64,000 nt of DNA from Robertkochia flava (lineage in GTDB: Bacteria > Bacteroidota > Bacteroidia > Flavobacteriales > Flavobacteriaceae). Position 1 is the first letter of the stretch. Each line of letters starts with the position of its first letter. The notes beneath the pieces were generated by a model. The model was not told the DNA's origin. It made no database searches and was given only the letters and a program-made list of their open reading frames with translations. Below, one piece after another: positions 52,646 to 61,672 of this stretch. The stretch spans positions 310,001 through 374,000 of the forward strand of contig NZ_JAINZT010000002.1 of the NCBI RefSeq assembly GCF_020166515.1, written 5' to 3'. The position numbers and the translations under genes are program-made.

Positions 52646-55195
52646 GTGAAACACCTACTTAAAATAACATTGGGATTAGCAGCTTCGGTGATCGCAGTGA
52701 CTTCCTGTTCCACTAAAAAGGATGCCCTTCTGAACCGGAAATGGCATGCTATGAATGCAAAGTACAATGCTATTTATAACGGGAAGAACGCCCTCGCTGA
52801 AGGTCGCCAGGACCTTATTTCCAACTATCGCGATAATTATTGGGACATCTTGCCCGTAGAGCGTATGGAGGTAAGAGATGAGGTCGTGCTGGATGGTACC
52901 GAACTAACCCCGAATTTTGAAAGAGCAGAGGAGAAGGCGGTAAAGGCGATACAGAAACACGGGATGAATATCGGTGGCAGTGAGCGTAATACCCAGATTG
53001 ATGAGGCCTACCTGCTTCTTGGAAAAGCACGTTACTACGATCAGCGATTCATTCCAGCCCTCGAGGCCTTTAACTATGTACTCAATAAATACCGCAACAG
53101 CGATATTATCGGCCAGGCCCTGATCTGGAGAGAAAAGACTCACATCCGCCTGGAAAATGACGAGCTGGCCATCGAAAATCTGAAAAAATTATTGAAATAT
53201 GCTGCAGAGCTTGATGATCAGGACTATGCAGACGCTAATGCAATGATGGCGCAGGCCTATATCAACCTTAAGCATAAGGATTCTGCATTGCAGCGATTAA
53301 AAACAGCATCGCTGTATACCGGGGATGCCGAAGAAAAAGGGCGGTATTATTTTATCATCGGGCAACTTTACAATGAATTAGGGTACCTGGATAGCGCGAA
53401 TTACGCCTTCGATAAAGTGATAGACCTGAACCGGAGAACCTCCAGGGTGTATCATGTAAATGCCAGGATCTTCAAGATTCGAAACCTCTATGACAAGGGG
53501 TACGATAAAGAAGAGCTCCTGGAGCTGCTAACAAAGATGGAAAAAAACCGGGAGAACCGGCCTTATCTGGGGATGGTATACAGGCAATCTGCGCTTTATC
53601 ATGAAGACCAGGATTCCCTTGACCTGGCCCGGTTGTATTATAATAAATCCCTGAGGGCAGAATCCCGGGACCCGATCCTGAATGAACGCAATTACAGGGC
53701 GCTAGGGAAGATGGCTTTTGACGCGCGCGATTATACCCTTGCAGGAGCTTACTACGACAGTACGCTCTCGCAAATGGCAGAAAAAAGTAAGGAATACAGG
53801 CTGCTGAAGCGTCAGCGTGATAACCTACAGGAGGTCATTGCCTATGAAGGGGTTCGGAAACGAAACGACAGCATTCTGAACCTTTTGGCCATGACTCCCG
53901 AGAACCGTTTGGCTTACTTTGAAAATTATATTGACTCCCTGAAAAAAGAGGAAGCGATCAGACGCGAACGGGAGCGGGTCGCAGAATTGCAAAAGAATTC
54001 CGGAGGCGGTGGCTTATCTCTTAATAATTCCGGAGGTGCTGACGGGTTCTATTTTTATAATACTTCCAGTGTGGCCTACGGAAAGCAGGAATTTCAGAAA
54101 ATATGGGGGAATATAAGCCTGACGGATAACTGGAAATACGGAAAACAGCAAATAAAGGCCGGCGAATCTGTAGTAAATACGGAGATCGCTTCAGGAGAAG
54201 CGGCTGCGGATATTTATGATCCCGATTTTTACCTGACCAAATTACCGGAGGAACCTGAAAAGATCGATAGTATTCAGCAGGAAAGAGATTTGGCTTACTA
54301 TCAGTTGGGATTGTTGTATAAAGAGCGCTTTCGAGAATATATGCTCGCTGCCGACAGACTCCAGGACTTGCTGGGCTATTACCCGGAAGAGCGTTTGGTG
54401 CTCCCCGCAAAATACAACCTGTACCGGATCTACCTGGAAACAGAATCACCCTTGGCTGAAGCAATGAAGGCCGATATCCTGAGCAATTACCCGGATTCCC
54501 GTTATGCCCAGTATATCCTGGATCCGAGTGCCTTTGCTTCAGACAATACAGACGATCCGGAAAGAAACTATAATGAGTTGTACCGTCGGTTTGAAGCCCA
54601 GGAATTCGAGGAGGTTATTGCGCAGGCGGGAGATTACAGCAGAAAATACAATGGTGAGGATATAGGCGTAAAATTCGAGCTCTTAAAGGCCAATGCCATG
54701 GGAAGATTATACGGGGTGGATGCCTTGAAAAGGTCGCTTACAGAACTGAGCCTTAATCACCCGTCAAAGCCTGAAGGTATTCGGGCTGCAGAACTCCTTG
54801 AGAACAACATCCCAAAACTGGAGACCCTTGACTTTCCCTCGGACGAAGAGGCCCTGGATAACTGGAAAGTGGTTTATGTGCTGAAAAAGACAGACACAAC
54901 GGCCCTGGAAGACCTCCGAAAAAAGGTGGAGCGCTCACTTGTTGAGGTGGAACAGCGCGGCTATACCTATTCGGTGGATGTCTACGACCGCCAGCTCGTC
55001 TTTCTTGTGATCCATAATGCGGGCTCAAGGCTGAGGGCGGAGGGCTTTGCCGAGTTTCTCGCTAAAAACAAGGATTATTTGGTTGACATTGAGAATTTTG
55101 TAATTTCGCGAGATGCCTATAAAGTAATTCAGATAAAGAAAAACCTGGACGATTATTTGCTTGAATCCGGGCAGGCGTACCCAAATCTAAATTAA
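52646..55195 (+). CDS. porW: Type IX secretion lipoprotein PorW/SprE, TPR-rich
   Basis: About 850 residues. A lipoprotein signal (LGLAASVIAVTSC, lipidated Cys about 21) is followed by the highly characteristic opening KDALLNRKWHAMNAKYNAIYNGKNAL and NYWDILPVERM of SprE/PorW. The body is a string of TPR-like helical repeats (AYLLLGKARYYDQRFIPALEAF, AYINLKHKDSALQRL, LAYYQLGLLYKERF). SprE of Flavobacterium johnsoniae and PorW of Porphyromonas gingivalis are needed for type IX secretion, linking the PorK-PorN ring to the Sov translocon. No ATG is available at the N-terminus: GTG 52646 (or TTG 52640) is used. The bactofilin gene starts 5 bp after its stop, so it heads a transcript leading towards the ATP synthase genes. 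Confidence 0.9.
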   Translation: MKHLLKITLGLAASVIAVTSCSTKKDALLNRKWHAMNAKYNAIYNGKNALAEGRQDLISNYRDNYWDILPVERMEVRDEVVLDGTELTPNFERAEEKAVKAIQKHGMNIGGSERNTQIDEAYLLLGKARYYDQRFIPALEAFNYVLNKYRNSDIIGQALIWREKTHIRLENDELAIENLKKLLKYAAELDDQDYADANAMMAQAYINLKHKDSALQRLKTASLYTGDAEEKGRYYFIIGQLYNELGYLDSANYAFDKVIDLNRRTSRVYHVNARIFKIRNLYDKGYDKEELLELLTKMEKNRENRPYLGMVYRQSALYHEDQDSLDLARLYYNKSLRAESRDPILNERNYRALGKMAFDARDYTLAGAYYDSTLSQMAEKSKEYRLLKRQRDNLQEVIAYEGVRKRNDSILNLLAMTPENRLAYFENYIDSLKKEEAIRRERERVAELQKNSGGGGLSLNNSGGADGFYFYNTSSVAYGKQEFQKIWGNISLTDNWKYGKQQIKAGESVVNTEIASGEAAADIYDPDFYLTKLPEEPEKIDSIQQERDLAYYQLGLLYKERFREYMLAADRLQDLLGYYPEERLVLPAKYNLYRIYLETESPLAEAMKADILSNYPDSRYAQYILDPSAFASDNTDDPERNYNELYRRFEAQEFEEVIAQAGDYSRKYNGEDIGVKFELLKANAMGRLYGVDALKRSLTELSLNHPSKPEGIRAAELLENNIPKLETLDFPSDEEALDNWKVVYVLKKTDTTALEDLRKKVERSLVEVEQRGYTYSVDVYDRQLVFLVIHNAGSRLRAEGFAEFLAKNKDYLVDIENFVISRDAYKVIQIKKNLDDYLLESGQAYPNLN

Positions 55196-55200
55196 AGAAC

Positions 55201-55611
55201 ATGTTTTCAGAATCTAAAAAAACCAAAATGGAACCTACCAACGCTTTAAACAACCGTATTGCAGAAAACACAAGGATCAAAGGAGATATTACCTCTGAGG
55301 CCGATATCCGTATAGACGGAGAATTGGAGGGAAGTATTATCACCTCAGGAAAAATCGTTATCGGAAAAACCGGAACGGTTAAAGGAAAGATCCAATGTGA
55401 AAATGCCGACATCGAAGGCGCTTTCAACGGAGAATTGAAAGTAAATGATATTCTGGCTTTGAAAAGCTCAGCTGTTATCGAAGGCGATGTTGTGGTTGGT
55501 AAACTCGCAGTAGAACCCGGAGCTAATTTTAATGCGTCTTGTACCATGAAGGGTGCCGGGATTAAGTCGCTTAAGGATGACCAAAAAGGACAATCAGAAA
55601 AATCCGCTTAG
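55201..55611 (+). CDS. Bactofilin (polymer-forming cytoskeletal protein)
   Basis: 136 residues with the DUF583 beta-helical core: NRIAENTRIKGDITSEADIRIDGELEGSIITSGKIVIGKTGTVKGK and repeating six-residue turns to about residue 115, then a polar tail. Bactofilins polymerise without nucleotide into filaments that localise wall enzymes or other complexes, often membrane associated. It lies between porW and the atpZ-like gene, overlapping the latter by 35 bases, an arrangement I recall as common in Flavobacteriia. Confidence 0.93.
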   Translation: MFSESKKTKMEPTNALNNRIAENTRIKGDITSEADIRIDGELEGSIITSGKIVIGKTGTVKGKIQCENADIEGAFNGELKVNDILALKSSAVIEGDVVVGKLAVEPGANFNASCTMKGAGIKSLKDDQKGQSEKSA

Positions 55612-55801
55612 GAACTTCGCAATATTTTCGGGTATTGCAATTCAAATGGGTGTAACCATCTTCCTGTTCGCATGGCTGGGAAGATGGTTAGACGACACCT
55701 ATAATAACGGGAATAAACTTTACCTCATCATTTCCACCCTGCTCGGGGTGGCTATCGCCATCTACGTGGTGATCAAACAATTAAACCAGGCGCAGAAGTG
55801 A
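55577..55801 (+). CDS. AtpZ/AtpI-like ATP synthase assembly membrane protein
   Basis: 74 residues from ATG 55577 (MTKKDNQKN), inside the end of the bactofilin gene; a GTG at 55553 in frame is less likely. Two membrane helices at about 13-31 (AIFSGIAIQMGVTIFLFAWLG) and 46-64 (YLIISTLLGVAIAIYVVI) with the intervening GRWLDDTYNNGNK, the usual AtpZ/AtpI family pattern. These proteins help c-ring assembly or Mg2+/Ca2+ transport and are encoded before atpB. The stop overlaps the start of the next gene (GTGA). Confidence 0.85.
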   Translation: MTKKDNQKNPLRNFAIFSGIAIQMGVTIFLFAWLGRWLDDTYNNGNKLYLIISTLLGVAIAIYVVIKQLNQAQK

Positions 55802-56208
55802 GTATTTCTCCCAGGGCAATTCTAATACGTGCACTTGTAGGACTTGTGGTGCTGCTTTTGGCGGCGTATTTTATTCACCATAAAGTGATTATTTCCATGG
55901 AAATTGCACCCGAAACGGTGTTGTTGGGAAGGGCGTACCTGGTTAACGTAATCCTTGCCTCACTTATCCTCTGTATAATCTACGTGTTAAGGAACCGCTT
56001 TTTTTCCCAGATCGGTTTTTTATTTCTGGCCGGGAGTATGTTAAAATTTCTGTTCTTCTTTCTCTTGTTCAACCCGGTGTATAAGGCAGACGGATTGGTC
56101 TCAAAAGCAGAATTCATTGGGTTTTTCATTCCCTATGGCCTTAGCCTCCTTATCGAAACCCTCGCAGTTTCCAAACTGTTAAAATCAAAACCCGACACAG
56201 ACTCCTGA
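55798..56208 (+). CDS. Small membrane protein, DUF6168 family
   Basis: 136 residues with four membrane helices (ILIRALVGLVVLLLAAYFI, LVNVILASLILCIIYVL, IGFLFLAGSMLKFLFFFLLF, FIPYGLSLLIETLAVSKLL). It resembles the extra membrane protein found between atpI-like and atpB in Flavobacteriia, which I recall as DUF6168, and is placed like AtpI of other bacteria. The start is GTG at 55798, coupled by a 4-base overlap to the atpZ-like gene. Function unproven; an ATP synthase assembly role is inferred from position. Confidence 0.75.
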   Translation: MSISPRAILIRALVGLVVLLLAAYFIHHKVIISMEIAPETVLLGRAYLVNVILASLILCIIYVLRNRFFSQIGFLFLAGSMLKFLFFFLLFNPVYKADGLVSKAEFIGFFIPYGLSLLIETLAVSKLLKSKPDTDS

Positions 56209-56250
56209 GCAACTGGTGTTTAGCGGGTTTAAATATTCAGGTAAAATTGT

Positions 56251-56280
56251 TTTTGTTTTTCATTTAAAGCGTTACATTTG
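56251..56280 (+). promoter_or_regulatory. Promoter of atpBEFHAG
   Basis: TTTTG at 56251-56255 and TACATTTG at 56273-56280 (17-bp spacer) match the Bacteroidota pattern. The box ends 33 bases before the atpB ATG at 56314, ruling out the longer TTG-started frame from 56278. Confidence 0.65.
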
Positions 56281-56313
56281 CACCGATTTTTAAGCCACCT
56301 TTATTTGAGTGAT

Positions 56314-57393
56314 ATGCGAAGAGAATTTACTGAAAAGATCCTTGTAATTTTATTCGTTTTGGCCCCATTTTTTACCTGGGCTCAACATGAATCCACCGAA
56401 ACAGAAAGCGGTGCGGAATCTAAAAGAGAGGGGATTAAGGCCTTTATAGACCACCACCTCCAGGATTCTCACTATTTCATCCTTACCGAAGATGCAGAGG
56501 CCGGAACACATTACGGGTTTCCTCTACCTGTGATCCTTTGGGATAACGGACTTAAAGTCTTCTCTTCTTCCAGGTTTCATCATGGAGAAACCGTTGCCGA
56601 GGTGGATGGTAACCACTACGCCCTTTACCACAATAAGATTTATAAAACCGATGCAGAGGGAACTATTGAATACGATGACCATCATCACCCTGTAAATGCA
56701 AAACCACTGGATTTCTCGATCACCAAGAACGTGGTGACCATGCTCCTGGTTTCGCTGTTGATGTTCCTTTTGTTCAGAGGTCTTGCAAATAGCTACAAGA
56801 AAAACAACGGTATTCCTGCCGGAGTGGGCCGATTCTTTGAGCCGCTTGTGGTTTTTGTACGGGATGAGATCGCTATTCCTAACATTGGGGAAAAGAATTA
56901 TAAAAAGTACATGAGTTTCCTGTTAACCATTTTCTTCTTTATCTGGTTCCTTAACCTTTTAGGGATGACGCCTCTTGGGGTGAACGTTACAGGAAATATT
57001 GCGGTGACTTTCGGGTTGGCCCTGATCACCTTCCTGATCACCACCTTTACTGCAAATAAAAATTACTGGGGACACATTTTCTGGATGCCGGGTGTGCCTA
57101 AGTTAATGCGTGTTGTTTTAGCCCCTATCGAGGTGCTTGGAATGTTCATTAAGCCATTTTCACTCATGATTCGTCTTTATGCCAACATGACCGCAGGTCA
57201 CGTGGTACTCATGAGTATTATCGGTTTGATGTTCCTGTTCAAAAACTGGATCGGAAGCTCTCTTTCTTTCGGACTGGCGTTTGCCCTGTCTATTCTGGAG
57301 CTTCTTGTTGCTGCGCTTCAGGCATATATTTTCACCATGCTTTCTGCCTTATACTTTGGTATGGCGAATGAAGAGCATCACGATGATCATTAA
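56314..57393 (+). CDS. atpB: ATP synthase F0 subunit a
   Basis: 359 residues. Proton-channel subunit of F0. It has a signal-peptide-like N-terminus (ILVILFVLAPFFTWAQ) and a long, His-rich periplasmic extension of about 110 residues (HHLQDSHYF, YDDHHHPVN), a normal feature in Bacteroidota but absent from E. coli. The core has about five to six helices with the essential arginine in LMIRLYANMTAGH (about residue 285) and the C-terminal LVAALQAYIFTMLSALYFG. Start ATG 56314 follows its own promoter. Confidence 0.95.
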   Translation: MRREFTEKILVILFVLAPFFTWAQHESTETESGAESKREGIKAFIDHHLQDSHYFILTEDAEAGTHYGFPLPVILWDNGLKVFSSSRFHHGETVAEVDGNHYALYHNKIYKTDAEGTIEYDDHHHPVNAKPLDFSITKNVVTMLLVSLLMFLLFRGLANSYKKNNGIPAGVGRFFEPLVVFVRDEIAIPNIGEKNYKKYMSFLLTIFFFIWFLNLLGMTPLGVNVTGNIAVTFGLALITFLITTFTANKNYWGHIFWMPGVPKLMRVVLAPIEVLGMFIKPFSLMIRLYANMTAGHVVLMSIIGLMFLFKNWIGSSLSFGLAFALSILELLVAALQAYIFTMLSALYFGMANEEHHDDH

Positions 57394-57426
57394 TAAATTG
57401 AATGTTTAATTTTTAATTATATAACT

Positions 57427-57618
57427 ATGGAAATCCCAACTATTGTAGGAGCTGGTTTAATTGTAATTGGTGCTGGTCTTGGTATCGGTAGAATCGGTGG
57501 TCAGGCTATGGACGCTATTGCTCGTCAGCCAGAGGCTTCTGGTAAGATCCAGACTGCTATGCTTATTGCTGCGGCTCTTATCGAAGGTATTGGATTTGCT
57601 GCTCTTTTTGCAGCTTAA
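57427..57618 (+). CDS. atpE: ATP synthase F0 subunit c
   Basis: 63 residues, two helices joined by the polar loop ARQPEASGK (residues 32-40). The ion-binding carboxylate is Glu53 in ALIEGIGFA, and the glycine-rich first helix GAGLIVIGAGLGIG is typical. No Gln/Thr signature of Na+ c-subunits is obvious, so protons are the likely ion. A strong hairpin follows the stop codon and may help raise c-subunit expression relative to the other subunits. Confidence 0.96.
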   Translation: MEIPTIVGAGLIVIGAGLGIGRIGGQAMDAIARQPEASGKIQTAMLIAAALIEGIGFAALFAA

Positions 57619-57623
57619 GACTA

Positions 57624-57660
57624 AACAAACAGCTGTAACGGTTGGTTACGGCTGTTTGTT
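57624..57660 (+). other. Long mRNA hairpin between atpE and atpF
   Basis: A 16-bp stem: AACAAACAGCTGTAAC (57624-57639) with GTTACGGCTGTTTGTT (57645-57660), one T-G wobble, loop GGTTG. No T-run follows (CTAAAATG), so it is not a normal terminator. Confidence 0.85.
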
Positions 57661-57697
57661 CTAAAATGTCGATTAAACATTATTAATAAAATATTTC

Positions 57698-58198
57698 ATG
57701 GAAAAGTTAATAGAACAATTTTCATTCGGACTCTTCTTTTGGCAGATTGTCATTTTTGTTGGATTAGTATTACTACTTAAAAAATATGCATGGGGTCCTA
57801 TCCTTAAGGCGGTGAATGATCGCGAGGAAGGGATCAGAAAGGCGTTGGAGTCGGCCGAGAGTGCCCGTAAGGAGATGCAAAACCTTCAGGCAGACAACGA
57901 AAAGCTGCTTAAGGAAGCCCGAGCGGAAAGAGATGCCATGATGAAGGAGGCCCGTGAGGTGAAGGATAAGATGGTCGCTGATGCTAAGGAGCAGGCTCAG
58001 GCGGAAGCAAACAAGATCATCGCTTCAGCACAGGCTTCTATCGAGAGTGAAAAGCAGGCTGCGGTAAATGACCTTAAAAATAAGGTCGCGGAACTTTCTA
58101 TTGAGATCGCCGAGAAGGTGGTTAGACAGGAGCTTTCTGCAAAAGACAAGCAAATTAAGCTTGTTGAAGGAATGTTAGACGACGTAAAGCTAAACTAA
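57698..58198 (+). CDS. atpF: ATP synthase F0 subunit b
   Basis: 166 residues: one N-terminal membrane helix (about 9-27, FGLFFWQIVIFVGLVLLL) followed by a long charged coiled coil (about 35-150, VNDREEGIRKALESAESARK and repeated KEAR/EAQ sequence) that forms the peripheral stalk of F-type ATP synthase. Length is normal. It follows the atpE hairpin and is 6 bp before atpH. Only one b gene is present, so the stalk is probably a homodimer. Confidence 0.95.
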   Translation: MEKLIEQFSFGLFFWQIVIFVGLVLLLKKYAWGPILKAVNDREEGIRKALESAESARKEMQNLQADNEKLLKEARAERDAMMKEAREVKDKMVADAKEQAQAEANKIIASAQASIESEKQAAVNDLKNKVAELSIEIAEKVVRQELSAKDKQIKLVEGMLDDVKLN

Positions 58199-58204
58199 TA
58201 CAGC

Positions 58205-58756
58205 ATGACAGGTAGCAGGGCAGCAACCAGATACGCAAAGGCTATTTTAGGCTATGCTCAGGAACACGGGGCTTTAGAGACCGTTCATGGGGATATGCTT
58301 AATGTAATCCGGGTAGTAGAAGAAAATGAAGACCTTCGTTCACTGATAGAAAGTCCGGTGATCAAGGCAAACCTTAAAATGAGCATTCTTAAGGAAGTGT
58401 TTAGTGATTTCAGTGATTCCGCTGAAAGGCTTGTGGCGCTTCTTATGGAAAACAACCGTATCGAGATCCTCGGTCTGGTTGCGCAGAAGTTCGTGGTACT
58501 TTACGATGAGCTTAAGGGTAAAGAGAAGGCTGTGGTAACAACTGCCGTTCCGCTTACCGGAGATGTAGAGGCAAAAATTCTTGCCAAAGTTCGCGAGCTT
58601 ACCTCAAAGGAGGTAACTCTGGAGAACGTGGTGGATGAAGCGATCATCGGAGGGTTTATCCTGAGAGTAGGAGACCAGCAGTACGATGCCAGCATTGCCA
58701 ATAAACTGAATAACTTAAAAAGAGACTTCCTGAATCAGGCGGTGGTCTCTGCATAA
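58205..58756 (+). CDS. atpH: ATP synthase F1 subunit delta
   Basis: 183 residues. Joins the peripheral stalk to the top of the alpha/beta hexamer. N-terminal helical domain (ATRYAKAILGYAQEHGALE, SLIESPVIKANLKMSIL) and the conserved C-terminal GGFILRVGDQQYDASIANKLNNLKRDF region are diagnostic of the delta/OSCP family. Starts at ATG 58205 just after atpF and is separated from atpA by 66 bp. Confidence 0.95.
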   Translation: MTGSRAATRYAKAILGYAQEHGALETVHGDMLNVIRVVEENEDLRSLIESPVIKANLKMSILKEVFSDFSDSAERLVALLMENNRIEILGLVAQKFVVLYDELKGKEKAVVTTAVPLTGDVEAKILAKVRELTSKEVTLENVVDEAIIGGFILRVGDQQYDASIANKLNNLKRDFLNQAVVSA

Positions 58757-58822
58757 ATTTAAAATTAAGGATGGCCGGATGCCCTCGGGTGACCAGGTCG
58801 AAAATCTAAATATTTAATTAAG

Positions 58823-60403
58823 ATGGCTGAAGTTAAAGCTGCTGAGGTATCAGCAATATTAAAAAAGCAACTATCAGGGTTTGAAGCAAAGGCTTCTTTA
58901 GATGAAGTTGGTACCGTTCTGACGATCGGTGACGGTATTGCCCGTGTATTCGGACTGAATAATGTTCAGTACGGAGAGCTCGTTTCTTTCGAGAACGGGA
59001 TGGAAGGTATTGTACTTAACATTGAAGAAGACAACGTAGGTATCGTACTTCTCGGGCCTTCTATCAGTGTGAAGGAAGGAGATACCGTGAAACGTACCGA
59101 AAGAATTGCCTCTATTAAGGTAGGTGAGCAAATGCTTGGACGTGTTGTTGACACCCTTGGTAACCCGATCGATGGAAAGGGACCTATCGGAGGTGATCTT
59201 TACGAAATGCCACTCGAGCGAAAAGCTCCTGGAGTAATTTTCCGTCAACCGGTAAACGAGCCACTTCAAACGGGTATTAAGTCTGTAGATGCCATGATCC
59301 CTGTAGGACGTGGTCAGCGTGAGCTGGTTATTGGAGACCGTCAGACTGGTAAAACCACTGTTTGTATCGACACCATCCTGAATCAAAAGGAATTTTATGA
59401 TGCAGGGGAACCTGTATTCTGTATATATGTAGCGATCGGACAAAAGGCTTCGACCGTTGCTGGTATAGCCAAGACCCTGGAAGATAAGGGAGCTCTTGCT
59501 TATACTGTTATCGTAGCGGCTAACGCTTCTGACCCTGCGCCAATGCAGGTATATGCTCCTTTCGCTGGTGCAGCTATCGGAGAGTATTTCAGAGATACTG
59601 GTCGTCCTGCACTTATCGTTTATGATGATCTTTCTAAGCAGGCGGTAGCTTACCGTGAGGTGTCGCTTCTGCTTCGTCGTCCACCGGGACGTGAGGCATA
59701 TCCTGGAGACGTATTCTTCCTGCACTCAAGACTTCTTGAGCGTGCGGCGAAAGTAATCGCCGATGATGAGATCGCGAAGAATATGAATGACCTTCCGGAG
59801 TCGCTGAAGCCTATCGTGAAAGGTGGCGGTTCGCTTACTGCACTTCCTATCATTGAAACTCAGGCGGGTGACGTTTCTGCCTATATTCCAACCAACGTAA
59901 TTTCGATTACTGACGGACAGATCTTCCTCGAGTCTGACCTGTTCAACTCTGGGGTGCGTCCTGCAATTAACGTAGGTATTTCTGTATCTCGTGTGGGTGG
60001 TTCTGCTCAGATCAAATCGATGAAGAAAGTGGCTGGTACCCTAAAGCTTGACCAGGCGCAGTACCGTGAACTGGAGGCTTTTGCCAAGTTCGGTTCTGAT
60101 CTTGACGCGGCTACCATGAACGTAATTTCTAAAGGTAAGCGTAACGTAGAGATCCTGAAGCAGGCGCAAAACGATCCTTATTCCGTAGAAGATCAGGTAG
60201 CTATTATCTATGCCGGTTCAAAGAATCTGCTTAAGGACGTTCCTGTAGAGAAGGTTAAGGAGTTTGAAAGAGATTACCTGGCTTTCCTTAATACCAAGCA
60301 CAGAGATGTTCTGGATACCCTGAAAGCTGGTAAGCTTACAGATGAGGTTACTGATACCCTGGAAGCGGTAGCAAAAGACCTTTCTGCGAAATACAAGGCT
60401 TAA
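58823..60403 (+). CDS. atpA: ATP synthase F1 subunit alpha
   Basis: 526 residues. Non-catalytic nucleotide-binding subunit of F1. The P-loop GDRQTGKTT is at about 170-178, with [17 protein letters not shown] in the N-terminal barrel, [23 protein letters not shown] and the ATPase alpha/beta signature region [17 protein letters not shown] near 385. Length is slightly above E. coli AtpA but normal for Bacteroidota. The gene is richer in optimal codons than its neighbours, as expected for high expression. Confidence 0.98.
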   Translation: MAEVKAAEVSAILKKQLSGFEAKASLDEVGTVLTIGDGIARVFGLNNVQYGELVSFENGMEGIVLNIEEDNVGIVLLGPSISVKEGDTVKRTERIASIKVGEQMLGRVVDTLGNPIDGKGPIGGDLYEMPLERKAPGVIFRQPVNEPLQTGIKSVDAMIPVGRGQRELVIGDRQTGKTTVCIDTILNQKEFYDAGEPVFCIYVAIGQKASTVAGIAKTLEDKGALAYTVIVAANASDPAPMQVYAPFAGAAIGEYFRDTGRPALIVYDDLSKQAVAYREVSLLLRRPPGREAYPGDVFFLHSRLLERAAKVIADDEIAKNMNDLPESLKPIVKGGGSLTALPIIETQAGDVSAYIPTNVISITDGQIFLESDLFNSGVRPAINVGISVSRVGGSAQIKSMKKVAGTLKLDQAQYRELEAFAKFGSDLDAATMNVISKGKRNVEILKQAQNDPYSVEDQVAIIYAGSKNLLKDVPVEKVKEFERDYLAFLNTKHRDVLDTLKAGKLTDEVTDTLEAVAKDLSAKYKA

Positions 60404-60463
60404 TTTTAATATTCTATTCGGCCCGGGGCTGAAAGGCCCCGGACCGGATCTATAAATAAAAGT

Positions 60464-61324
60464 ATGGCAAATTTAAAAGAAATACGTAGCAGGATTACCT
60501 CGGTAGGATCCACCATGCAGATCACCAGTGCAATGAAGATGGTGTCTGCGGCCAAATTGAAAAAGGCCCAGGATGCGATCACTGCCATGAGGCCTTATGC
60601 CGATAAATTAACTGAACTCTTGCAAAACCTCAGCGCCACCCTGGAAGGTGATGCCGGAAGCGTTTATGCAGAACAGAGAGAGGTTAACAAGGTACTTATC
60701 GTAGCCATTACTTCTAACAGAGGTCTGTGTGGGGCCTTTAATACGAATGTCATCAAGGAGTCTGCCCGTGTCGCAACACAGGAGTTCGCCGGAAAGACCA
60801 TTGATATGGTGACCATTGGTAAAAAGGGAAATGACATCCTCTCCAAGAGGTATGATATCGCCCTGAATGACAACGGGATCTTTGAAAACCTGACTTTTGA
60901 TAATGTTGCTGCCATCGCAGAAACCCTGATGCAATATTATACCGAAGGAAAGTACGATAAGATCGTGTTGGTGTATAACCACTTTAAGAATGCCGCTACA
61001 CAGATCGTGAAAGTGGAGGATTTCCTTCCTATTCGCGCCAATGAAACGGAAGCTAAGGGTGCTATGGACTATATCTTCGAGCCTAATAAGCTGGAGATCG
61101 TCGAGACTCTTATCCCCAAGTCGCTAAAGACCCAATTGTACAAAGCCATCAGGGATTCTTTTGCGTCTGAGCATGGAGCGCGTATGACAGCTATGCATAA
61201 GGCAACTGATAATGCTGGAGAGTTAAAGGCAGAATTAACCCTGACCTATAACAAAGCCCGTCAGGCGGCTATTACCGCAGAGATCCTCGAGATCGTTGGT
61301 GGTGCCGAAGCCCTTAACGGATAA
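60464..61324 (+). CDS. atpG: ATP synthase F1 subunit gamma
   Basis: 286 residues. Rotor shaft of F1. N-terminal ANLKEIRSRITSVGSTMQITSAMKMVSAAKLKKAQ and the C-terminal MTAMHKATDNAGELKAELTLTYNKARQAAITAEILEIVGGAEAL coiled-coil helices are diagnostic. It is the last gene of this atp cluster; atpD and atpC do not follow, consistent with the split atp operons of Flavobacteriia. A terminator lies 25 bp downstream. Confidence 0.97.
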   Translation: MANLKEIRSRITSVGSTMQITSAMKMVSAAKLKKAQDAITAMRPYADKLTELLQNLSATLEGDAGSVYAEQREVNKVLIVAITSNRGLCGAFNTNVIKESARVATQEFAGKTIDMVTIGKKGNDILSKRYDIALNDNGIFENLTFDNVAAIAETLMQYYTEGKYDKIVLVYNHFKNAATQIVKVEDFLPIRANETEAKGAMDYIFEPNKLEIVETLIPKSLKTQLYKAIRDSFASEHGARMTAMHKATDNAGELKAELTLTYNKARQAAITAEILEIVGGAEALNG

Positions 61325-61348
61325 TAATACTGGTATTAAAGCCCAGAG

Positions 61349-61379
61349 AAAACCCTAACGGAAACGTGGGGGTTTTTTA
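61349..61379 (+). terminator. Intrinsic terminator of the atp operon
   Basis: AAAACCC (61349-61355) pairs with GGGTTTT (61370-61376); the inner part closes with ACG/CGT on a GAAA tetraloop, one mismatch. A T-run follows. Confidence 0.85.
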
Positions 61380-61672
61380 TTTGTTAGAAAATGAAATGCT
61401 CAGAACAAGCAAGATTTTTAAACACTACTACCTGCTGTATCTGTCCCCGACTTCCCCCTGGACAAGGCAGAGTGACGCTATAATGCGTTCAACGCATCTT
61501 TTTTAGCGAATGATCTTGCCGGTGCATGGCATCAGGTAGGTGGTATGTCAGGCCCGGTCTTCTTCATTCTTTACCTTGCTTCCCGGTTCCTGACTCAATG
61601 CCATTCCCTACTCTTCACTTCTCATAGTGGCATCAATTTTGAATATGTATCTTTATAAAAGATATCATACCC
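61380..61672. other. Intergenic region with a faded heptamer-like tract
   Basis: No gene is seen. From about 61590 to 61627 there is a pyrimidine-rich tract with 7-bp spacing of ACTC/ATTC/ACTT words (GACTCAA, CATTCCC, TACTCTT, CACTTCT), like a decayed version of the array upstream of purD. TATCTTTA at 61648-61655 is one base off the -7 consensus and could be the promoter of the next gene. Confidence 0.5.

Noticed and set aside
56278-56313. Longer TTG start of atpB
   Set aside because: It overlaps the -7 box TACATTTG; the ATG at 56314 gives a clean signal-peptide-like N-terminus.
58823-61324. Missing atpD and atpC as a sign of a broken ATP synthase operon
   Set aside because: Flavobacteriia normally carry atpDC at a separate locus, so their absence here is expected.
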